12,844 nucleotides of DNA from Solirubrobacterales bacterium (GTDB taxonomy: Bacteria > Actinomycetota > Thermoleophilia > Solirubrobacterales > Solirubrobacteraceae), in contig JAFMRN010000034.1 in NCBI GenBank assembly GCA_017354065.1, positions 1 to 12,844 of the forward strand, read 5' to 3'. Positions 7,765 to 12,844 of this stretch are shown piece by piece; position 1 is the first letter of the stretch, and each line of letters starts with the position of its first letter. The position numbers were made by a program, and so were the translations under genes. The notes under the pieces were generated by a model. That model was not told the DNA's origin. It searched no databases and saw only the letters and a program-made list of their open reading frames with translations.

Positions 7765-7935
7765 ACCACCAGGGTCGCCTGCCAACCCGAAGGTCTCAGA
7801 GTCAAACCTGCCCGACTTCGGATGCTCCTTATTGGCGACGTCTCTGCAATGTCGACCTAGTCGGGTCGATCGCCGTTTCGGGCCGTGTTTAAACGGAGAT
7901 CAAACACCGTCGGATCGGCGCGGCACAAATCGAGG

Positions 7936-7949
7936 CCGATCCGGATCGG
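7936..7949. promoter_or_regulatory. Perfect 14-bp palindrome, candidate operator
   Basis: CCGATCCGGATCGG equals its own reverse complement. It directly abuts TTGCCC (7950-7955), which with TACTTG (7972-7977) 16 bases later forms a weak promoter candidate facing the ATPase gene. A regulator bound here would cover the -35. In GC-rich DNA such a palindrome can arise by chance. Confidence 0.35.
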
Positions 7950-7977
7950 TTGCCCTCCGGGGTCTGCGGGATACTTG
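7950..7977 (+). promoter_or_regulatory. Weak promoter candidate for the ATPase-PIN-RNA ligase operon
   Basis: TTGCCC and TACTTG with a 16-base spacer, about 60 bases before the ATPase start. Matches to consensus are modest; its position next to the 14-bp palindrome is the main reason to list it. Confidence 0.25.
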
Positions 7978-8036
7978 GGGAAGCGTTCGAGGCGGCGCCC
8001 ACGCACGTTCGCTGACTACTTGACAGGGAGCAGGAG

Positions 8037-9344
8037 ATGGCATCTACGGTCTTCATTGACGAGCTTCGACTGGACGGCTTCAAGTCGTTCCGTAACGCCG
8101 TACTACCGCTCGGTGATTTAACGCTGCTCATCGGGCGCAACGGAAGCGGCAAATCGAACGCCATCGATGCGCTACACGTGCTCGCCCGCCTTGCTGGCGG
8201 CGAGGACATTCGCGAGGCACTTGAGGGAAACCGTAGGGAGGGACAGGAGGTCCGCGGCGGGGTTGCAGGATGTGCGCCTTTTGGCAGCGACCACTTCACC
8301 CTGGGCTGTCGGGTTGTCAGCGGCGACGAACACCTACATTTGAGCGTTGCGATCCAGACGGTGCCGGACGTGAGGATCGTTGGCGAGTCGCTTGTCAGAA
8401 CACGCGCCGGCTCTCCTGAGCGAGTGCTGCTAGCGGCCGACCCAGCCGACAAGTCCCTTTCGGACATCAATGCTCGCTTTTACAACGGAAAGCGCGGAGT
8501 CAACCCTGCTATCCCGTTTCGGTCGGACCGGCTCCTGGTTTCGCAGGCGCCGACGCGAGTGCCCGGGAACTTGAAGGCAACTCGGGAGGTACAGGAGGCC
8601 GCGCTCGAAGTCGTTGAAGCGCTGCGCGCTGTCTTTATCCTCGATCCGGTCCCCACGCTCATGCGGCAATACGTGCCGGAGCGCGACAACGTTCTTAGGC
8701 GGCAGGCCGACAACCTCTCTGCAGTCATCGGTGCCCTCCGCGAGGACCCCGATCGCTGGAGCCAACTCAAGGAACTCGCACGCGGGCTGGCCGAGCACGA
8801 GGTGAGAGACATTGCGGTCGAAACGTCGCAACTGGGCGATGTCATGATCGCTCTTCGCGAGCGATTCGAGCAAGAGGACCGGCCCTTCTCAGCAAGAGTC
8901 ATGAGCGACGGCATGCTGCGATTCCTCGCGTTTGCAGCGGCGTTGCTCGAACCGCCCTTGCTCGACGGTGTCGGAGAAGCACAAGCCGACACCACGCTGG
9001 TGATCGAAGAGATCGAAAACGGTCTGCATCCGTCGCAAGCCGCCCGAGTGATTGAGCTCATTAAGGCGGAGGCCGAACGGCGCCGCATCCGAACACTCGC
9101 CACGACTCATAGCCCGGCGATTCTAAGCGTCCTGACAGCTGAGGATCATCGTAGCGTCATCGTTTGCCACCGCGATCCTGACTTGGGCCGCAGTAGCCTT
9201 ACGCCGCTGACAGAACTCCCCGGTTACGCCGATGCGCTCGCCGCTGGCTCGCTTGGCGAAGCGGTCACCCGGCAGCTGCTCGATCGCGAACCGGATGTCG
9301 AAGAGCGGAAGCGAGCGCTCGATGAACTACTAGCGGCGATCTGA
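8037..9344 (+). CDS. SMC/RecF/OLD-like AAA (ABC-type) ATPase, first gene of a three-gene operon
   Basis: This 435-residue protein starts at the ATG at 8037, with AGGGAG 6 bases upstream and an in-frame stop at 8013. The N-terminus (FIDELRLDGFKSFRNAVLPL) is the standard opening of RecF/SMC/OLD-type ATPases. Walker A is GRNGSGKS at 33-40. An ABC-signature-like segment is VMSDGMLRF around 288-296, Walker B is LVIEE at 321-325 continuing as IENGLHP, and the H-loop is THSPAIL with H358. There is no TOPRIM or other nuclease domain after the ATPase core, unlike full OLD proteins, so the catalytic effector is probably the next gene. Such ATPases commonly sense a trigger, often phage-derived, and gate a partner nuclease (as in Septu, PARIS or RloC). 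Its stop overlaps the PIN gene start by one base (TGATG), implying translational coupling and a shared complex. Confidence 0.88.
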   Translation: MASTVFIDELRLDGFKSFRNAVLPLGDLTLLIGRNGSGKSNAIDALHVLARLAGGEDIREALEGNRREGQEVRGGVAGCAPFGSDHFTLGCRVVSGDEHLHLSVAIQTVPDVRIVGESLVRTRAGSPERVLLAADPADKSLSDINARFYNGKRGVNPAIPFRSDRLLVSQAPTRVPGNLKATREVQEAALEVVEALRAVFILDPVPTLMRQYVPERDNVLRRQADNLSAVIGALREDPDRWSQLKELARGLAEHEVRDIAVETSQLGDVMIALRERFEQEDRPFSARVMSDGMLRFLAFAAALLEPPLLDGVGEAQADTTLVIEEIENGLHPSQAARVIELIKAEAERRRIRTLATTHSPAILSVLTAEDHRSVIVCHRDPDLGRSSLTPLTELPGYADALAAGSLGEAVTRQLLDREPDVEERKRALDELLAAI

Positions 9345-9811
9345 TGTCCAAGGTCGTGTTCGTCGACACCAGCATCCTTTGTGAGGTGCTTCGGGTCCCA
9401 GGAAAGAGCCAACAGCACCAAGCGGTAACGGATGAGCTCCGCGCCCGCGTCACTCGCGGGGAGACCCTGGTGCTTCCAACGGCGTCGATTATCGAGACCG
9501 GAAACCACATAGCGCAGCTTGAGCACGGCGATTCCCGAAGAGAACGAGCCCACGCACTGACCACGTTTCTTCGGGCTACGGCGAAAGGGGAAGCTCCGTG
9601 GAGACTCCACGGAGCGGTGTGGGACGGGGGTTTTCTAACCTCGATCTGCGACGGGCCGGCGAGCTGCCTGTCGTTTCCCGACATGGCCGCGCAGAAGATC
9701 GGGGCAGGCGATGTGTCGGTGCTCGCTGAGGCCGAGCACTATCGAACCCGTGTGGCCAGCGTCACTGTCGAGGTTTGGACTCTCGACGCGGGTCTCATGG
9801 CGTACACATGA
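9344..9811 (+). CDS. PIN-domain nuclease, putative effector of the ATPase
   Basis: This 155-residue single-domain protein shows the PIN acidic set: D8 in VFVDTSIL, E51 in IIETGNHI, D123 in GAGDVSVLAEA and D148 in WTLDAGLMAY. PIN proteins are metal-dependent ribonucleases that usually leave 5'-phosphate and 3'-hydroxyl ends. The E-T-G-N-H-I form, and about 35 residues between the central helices and D123 (including APWRLHGAVWDGG), differ from typical VapC toxins. No small antitoxin gene lies beside it, so it is probably not a VapBC toxin; control by the preceding ATPase is the likelier arrangement. The start at 9344 overlaps the ATPase stop by one base, and its TGA overlaps the RNA ligase ATG by four (ATGA). 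Function is inferred from motifs and position. Confidence 0.8.
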   Translation: MSKVVFVDTSILCEVLRVPGKSQQHQAVTDELRARVTRGETLVLPTASIIETGNHIAQLEHGDSRRERAHALTTFLRATAKGEAPWRLHGAVWDGGFLTSICDGPASCLSFPDMAAQKIGAGDVSVLAEAEHYRTRVASVTVEVWTLDAGLMAYT

Positions 9812-10470
9812 AGCTGTTGATGAAGTATCCGCCGATCCCTCATCTGTTGAGTGCGCCCGGTCGGGGCGACCGTATTCTGAGCCCGTCACAACGACAAGCG
9901 CTCCTGTCCACCCTAGTCATCGTTGAGGAAAAGCTCGATGGTGCGAACGTGTCGATCTGGTTCGAGGGGCCTGAGACGCGTATCGCAACCCGGGGCGGCC
10001 CCGACGCAATGGATCGTGGCGGGATCTTGGGCAGAGTGCGGCAGTGGACATACCAACGTATCGACGAGCTTCGCGCAGCTCTAGGCCAAGATCTCGTGCT
10101 CTACGGGGAATGGCTTCTGATGCGCCATGGGATTACCTACACGCAGCTCCCGGCTCCGCTTGTCGCCTTCGATCTACTCGACCGCGACACGAGAAGCTTC
10201 GTGCCAATCGATCGACGGGATGCCTTACTTAAGAGCGCCGGGTTATGGGCCCCGCCACGCCTGTTCACCGGCCGACTAGAGACCGCAGACACTGCGCGGT
10301 GCTTGATTAGGCGTTCCGCTTTTGGCGAACAGGACGCGGAGGGAATCATCATTCGCGCGATCCGGCCCAATCGACAGACCCCGCGGATCGCGAAACTTGT
10401 TAGAGCGGACTTCTGTCAGATACGCGGAGCCGGCGCAAACGCGTCCGAGAATACGGTGCTTTCTCGCTGA
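9808..10470 (+). CDS. ATP-dependent RNA ligase, Rnl2-like nucleotidyltransferase domain
   Basis: I choose the ATG at 9808 (220 residues): it forms an ATGA overlap with the PIN gene stop, and the upstream extension to 9775 only reads through PIN sequence. All core motifs of covalent nucleotidyltransferases are visible: motif I EEKLDGANVSIWF with the adenylylated lysine K42, TRGG at 61-64 (motif Ia), LYGEWL at 98-103 (motif III), PLVAFDLLD at 117-125 (motif IIIa), AEGIIIR at 177-183 (motif IV) and AKLVRADF with K196 (motif V). This matches the RNA_ligase/Rnl2 family, which joins 3'-hydroxyl to 5'-phosphate RNA ends through an enzyme-AMP intermediate. Only about 20 residues follow motif V, so it is a minimal enzyme without the C-terminal domain of T4 Rnl2. 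No kinase or end-healing phosphatase gene is nearby. A nucleotidyltransferase with another target is possible but less likely. Confidence 0.88.
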   Translation: MKLLMKYPPIPHLLSAPGRGDRILSPSQRQALLSTLVIVEEKLDGANVSIWFEGPETRIATRGGPDAMDRGGILGRVRQWTYQRIDELRAALGQDLVLYGEWLLMRHGITYTQLPAPLVAFDLLDRDTRSFVPIDRRDALLKSAGLWAPPRLFTGRLETADTARCLIRRSAFGEQDAEGIIIRAIRPNRQTPRIAKLVRADFCQIRGAGANASENTVLSR

Positions 10471-10519
10471 CCTCCGGTAATGCCCAGACGGACGCGATCC
10501 GCGGCGGCCCCGCCCCGAA

Positions 10520-11416
10520 TCAGATGTTCTCAGCCACGTACGGCGCCATCCGGCTGAAGATCACGTAGCCGAGACCCAACAGGACGACGACGATCACCAT
10601 CGAGATCGCAACCCAGCCGTAGCCCCCGTAGTAGGCCGCGCCGCTGACGGCGTGGTTGATGACCGCGTGCTTGAACTGCTCCAGCAACATCGCGATCGGG
10701 TTCAGCATGTACAGCTTCATCAGCGTCGGGTTGTTGAGGTGCTGTTGGACCAGGATCGCGGGCACCAGCACCGGTGAGGCGTAGAACAGGACCTGGCAGA
10801 CGACCTCCCAGATCGGCTGGATGTCCCGGAAGTAGACGAACAGCGAGGACAGGATCATCGATACGCCCGTGGTCAACACCACCAGGATCGCCACGATGAT
10901 CGGCAGCTGGAACCAGCTCCACATCGGCGTCACGCCCATCGCCACGGCAAACCCGAGCTCGATCACCAGGTTCAGGACGAGGTTGAACAGCGCGACCATC
11001 ACCGAGGCCAAAGGAATCGCCAGGCGCGGGAAGTGGATCTTGCGCACCAGCGTCTCCGAGTCGACCACCGCGCGGACCGCGCCCTGGGTCGCCTCCTGGA
11101 AGAAGGTGAACAGCACAATCGCGCCGAGCAGCTGCACCGCGTAGTACTTGCCGGGCGGGCCCGGGACCGCCTTGTTGATCTGGGCCACGACGGTCCAGAA
11201 CACCAACAGCACGCCGAACAGCAACAGCGGGCGCATCAGCTGCCAGAAGTAGCCGAGCACCGAGCCGAAGAAGCGCATCTTCCACTGGGTCTTGGCGATG
11301 TTGAAGGTCAAATGCCAGAAGCGCATGAAATCGCCGCTGAACGCGGAGGGTCCGGTGATCGGATCCCCCAGCGCGGCGATCTGGGCTTCGTTCACATCAA
11401 CGGTCGCGAGGCTCAT
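10520..11416 (-). CDS. wzm: ABC-2 type polysaccharide export permease (Wzm/TagG type)
   Basis: This 298-residue integral membrane protein has about six predicted transmembrane segments, at roughly residues 50-75, 92-110, 135-160, 170-195, 210-230 and 270-292. The cytoplasmic coupling segment VRKIHFPRLAIPL after the second helix and the FRDI stretch after the fourth are characteristic of O-antigen or teichoic-acid exporters. With its partner ATPase it moves lipid-linked polysaccharide across the cytoplasmic membrane. The ATG at 11416 overlaps the ATPase TGA by four bases (ATGA), and AAGGAG (11425-11430 on the minus strand) sits 8 bases before it. The N-terminal 30 residues are soluble and variable, as usual for the family. 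The symbol is by family resemblance; tagG would be an equally fair name. Confidence 0.88.
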   Translation of the reverse strand: MSLATVDVNEAQIAALGDPITGPSAFSGDFMRFWHLTFNIAKTQWKMRFFGSVLGYFWQLMRPLLLFGVLLVFWTVVAQINKAVPGPPGKYYAVQLLGAIVLFTFFQEATQGAVRAVVDSETLVRKIHFPRLAIPLASVMVALFNLVLNLVIELGFAVAMGVTPMWSWFQLPIIVAILVVLTTGVSMILSSLFVYFRDIQPIWEVVCQVLFYASPVLVPAILVQQHLNNPTLMKLYMLNPIAMLLEQFKHAVINHAVSGAAYYGGYGWVAISMVIVVVLLGLGYVIFSRMAPYVAENI

Positions 11417-12684
11417 GCGTTCAGCTCCTTGACCGGATTGGCTGCGGGCAGTTGCGGGGCCCCACGGGTGACGCCCGCGTCAACCAGCAGGTCGACCAGG
11501 CCGCCCGTGGGCCGGACCGCGGAAACCACGAAGGTGGAGCTCGAATCAAACTGGTCCATGGTGTCCAGACCCGTGCCGCGGTGGGCGAGGTTGATCATCG
11601 GGCTGTAGCGCCCCGGCGCCAGCACGTTGTCAAAGGTGAAGGAGAAGGTCGCCTCCTCACCGGGCTCGAAGACGCCGGTCTTCTCGATCCAGATCTGGGT
11701 GTTGAGCACCGACACTGCTTTGTGCTCGTCGTTAAGGATGTAAACCGAGACGGCCGGGTGTTCGACCTGGACGTTGAACAGCACCCGGACCCGCAGCGTG
11801 ATGCGGCTCTCCTGGGGTACCGCCTCCTTGCGCTCACCGGTCTCATCCTCGACCCAGACCTCCAGCACGCGGGCGTCGCCGTCGCCGGGACGCTGGGTCG
11901 CGTCGGGGTCCTTGGAGTCGCCCGTGGGGGTCCGGCCGAAGTTCAGCTCCAGGTAGTTGTCGGCAACCTCCTGGGGGTCGCCGATGCAGACCATCTCACC
12001 CATCTCCAGCAGCGTCGCGCGGTGACAGAACTTGACGAGCGCCGACATGTCGTGGGTGACGAACACGATCGTCTTGCCCCTATCGCGCATGTCGTTGAAC
12101 ACGTCAAAGCACTTCTGCTGGAAGTTCGCATCGCCGACGGCGAGGATCTCATCGACCAGCATCACGTCCGCGTTGACCTGGATCGCGGTCGAGAACGCGA
12201 GGCGCACGAGCATGCCTGAGGAGTAGTTCTTGACCTTCAGGTCCTGGAAGTCGTGGAGCTCGGCGAAGTCGATCACCTCGTCATACTGGCGCCGCGCCTC
12301 CTTCGGCGAGAGCCCGAGCATGATCCCGTTGAGCAGCACGTTGTCGCGCGCCGCAAGGTCCATGTTGAACCCGACGCCGAGCTCGATCATCGTCGAGATC
12401 GAGCCGACCCGGTAGATCTGGCCCTGGGCCCGGTAGATGCCGGCGATGCACTTCAGCAGCGTGCTCTTGCCGCTGCCGTTGCGCCCGGCGATCCCAAAGA
12501 ACTCGCCCTTGTGGACTCCGAAGCTGATGTCCTTCAGCGCCTCGAATGTGCGGCTGTTGACCTTCTTCCGCGGGTGCAACATCCGCTCTTTGAGCGTGTG
12601 GCGCTGCTCTTCGGGGACCACGAAGGTCTTGGAAACATCGCGAACGAGGACGGCCAGCTCGCGATCGGTGAGATCTTCGGCCAT
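11413..12684 (-). CDS. wzt: ABC polysaccharide export ATPase with C-terminal cargo-binding domain (Wzt type)
   Basis: I choose the ATG at 12684 (423 residues); the frame stays open upstream only to a TTG at 12783, with arginine-rich sequence unlike the family. The ATPase part has Walker A GRNGSGKST at 67-75, the signature NYSSGMLVRLAF at 153-164 (the SSGM form typical of Wzt/TagH), Walker B VMLVDE at 174-179 and the H-loop THDM with H211. Residues about 270-400 form a beta-rich domain (SVYILNDEHKAV, FDNVLAPGRYSPMINL) like the Wzt C-terminal domain, which binds the end of the finished glycan in E. coli O8/O9a. This suggests that export is coupled to recognition of a chain-end modification, which the methyltransferase at 5225 could supply. 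It is coupled to the permease gene by a four-base overlap. Confidence 0.9.
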   Translation of the reverse strand: MAEDLTDRELAVLVRDVSKTFVVPEEQRHTLKERMLHPRKKVNSRTFEALKDISFGVHKGEFFGIAGRNGSGKSTLLKCIAGIYRAQGQIYRVGSISTMIELGVGFNMDLAARDNVLLNGIMLGLSPKEARRQYDEVIDFAELHDFQDLKVKNYSSGMLVRLAFSTAIQVNADVMLVDEILAVGDANFQQKCFDVFNDMRDRGKTIVFVTHDMSALVKFCHRATLLEMGEMVCIGDPQEVADNYLELNFGRTPTGDSKDPDATQRPGDGDARVLEVWVEDETGERKEAVPQESRITLRVRVLFNVQVEHPAVSVYILNDEHKAVSVLNTQIWIEKTGVFEPGEEATFSFTFDNVLAPGRYSPMINLAHRGTGLDTMDQFDSSSTFVVSAVRPTGGLVDLLVDAGVTRGAPQLPAANPVKELNA

Positions 12685-12736
12685 TCGCACAGCGTATAAA
12701 CGAACTCGGCCGCGTGTTAGTACCGCAACCGCACGC

Positions 12737-12844
12737 TCACGCGCGCCGCTCAAGTGAGAGCCTGCGCGCCAGCGCGGGCCCAAACCGATCCGACCGCGCC
12801 CCCAACCCGGTTCCGAGCGCCTGGGCGCCGCGGTGGGCCAGCGC
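12737..12844 (-). CDS. Possible C-terminal end of another minus-strand gene, cut by the window edge
   Basis: One minus-strand frame is open from the window edge to a TGA at 12737-12739, giving about 35 residues ending RLSLERRA, with mostly G or C third positions. It would end 52 bases before the Wzt-type gene in the same direction, as an operon neighbour would. All three frames here are mostly open because of the high GC, so support is weak and no family can be named. Confidence 0.3.
   Translation of the reverse strand, partial: ALAHRGAQALGTGLGARSDRFGPALARRLSLERRA

Larger units (their letters stand above)
7758..8036. other. Non-coding region upstream of the ATPase-PIN-ligase operon
   Basis: These 279 bases hold no convincing gene. 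The short plus-strand frames here (from 7832 and 7885) have arginine-rich, unconserved-looking translations, and one of them runs into the ATPase gene in another frame. The region contains the perfect 14-bp palindrome at 7936-7949, a weak promoter candidate beside it, a short inverted repeat TCGACC/GGTCGA (7852-7857 and 7864-7869), and the ribosome-binding site at 8025-8030. Confidence 0.6.
6255..10500. other. Putative accessory block inserted in the polysaccharide locus (approximate limits)
   Basis: Sampled stretches of this block are roughly 55-58 percent GC, against about 67-70 percent in the glycosyltransferase and exporter genes on either side (hand counts of a few 60-base pieces). Its genes (DUF4143 ATPase, SMC/OLD-like ATPase, PIN nuclease, RNA ligase) have no role in glycan synthesis. 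The left edge coincides with the end of the duplicated methyltransferase tail; the right edge falls between the ligase stop and the permease stop. I see no integrase, transposase, tRNA gene or terminal inverted repeat, so the mode of entry is unknown, and two separate insertions are possible. Confidence 0.55.

Noticed and set aside
7763..7777. Relic terminator after the methyltransferase remnant (CGACC/GGTCG)
   Set aside because: The five-base stem has no T tract; it is too weak to call.
8020..8025. TTGACA as a -35 element
   Set aside because: It ends 11 bases before the ATPase start codon and overlaps the ribosome-binding site, so it cannot drive this gene, and no -10 follows at a suitable distance.
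7832..8121. Small plus-strand genes in the region before the ATPase
   Set aside because: The translations are arginine- and serine-rich with no family resemblance, there is no ribosome-binding site, and one runs into the ATPase gene out of frame.
9344..9811. VapC toxin of a VapBC pair
   Set aside because: No small antitoxin frame precedes or follows; the gene is fused by overlaps into an ATPase-ligase operon, and its motif spacing is not typical of VapC.
6255..10500. Transposon or integrative element with defined ends
   Set aside because: No transposase, integrase, tRNA gene, terminal inverted repeats or short target duplication was found at the edges.
10471..10519. Rho-independent terminator between the ligase and permease genes
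   Set aside because: There are only short GC inverted repeats (such as CGGA/TCCG) and no T run on either strand.

Overview
The window is about 12.8 kb of GC-rich DNA. Both codon use and gene types fit a high-GC bacterium, most likely an actinobacterium; a lineage such as Thermoleophilia is possible but unproven. It is a surface-polysaccharide locus of glycosyltransferases, a sugar- or glycan-modifying methyltransferase and a two-gene ABC exporter, interrupted by a block of accessory genes with visibly lower GC.

Layout. 1-1237 (+): 3' part of a glycosyltransferase with two GT2 domains, the second degenerate. 1246-3123 (-): a large fusion of a GT-B-like domain, a coiled coil and a GT2-like domain. 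Divergent from it, 3160-5187 (+): a GT2-GT4 fusion. 5225-6247 (+): a zinc-ribbon SAM methyltransferase. 6267-7511 (-): an AAA ATPase with a DUF4143/PD-(D/E)XK C-terminus, preceded by three operator-like boxes spaced exactly 23 bp apart around a -10 hexamer. 7656-7757 (+): a decayed second copy of the methyltransferase 3' end. 7758-8036: non-coding DNA with a perfect 14-bp palindrome. 8037-10470 (+): three tightly coupled genes for an SMC/RecF/OLD-like ATPase, a PIN-domain nuclease and an Rnl2-like RNA ligase. 10520-12684 (-): permease (Wzm type) and ATPase (Wzt type, with a C-terminal cargo-binding domain) of a polysaccharide exporter. A possible C-terminus of another minus-strand gene lies at the right edge.

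How it works together. The glycosyltransferases and methyltransferase probably build and modify a cell-surface glycan that Wzm/Wzt exports; the Wzt C-terminal domain would recognise the finished chain. The accessory block looks inserted between the methyltransferase and the exporter genes.

The most interesting item is the ATPase-PIN-RNA ligase operon. The genes overlap by 1 and 4 bases, so they are probably translated together. PIN nucleases generally leave 5'-phosphate and 3'-hydroxyl ends, which an ATP-dependent RNA ligase can seal directly. The operon therefore has the parts for an ATPase-controlled RNA-cleavage and RNA-resealing system, plausibly in defence or stress response. This is inference from motifs and gene order; I do not know of a characterised system with exactly these three parts.
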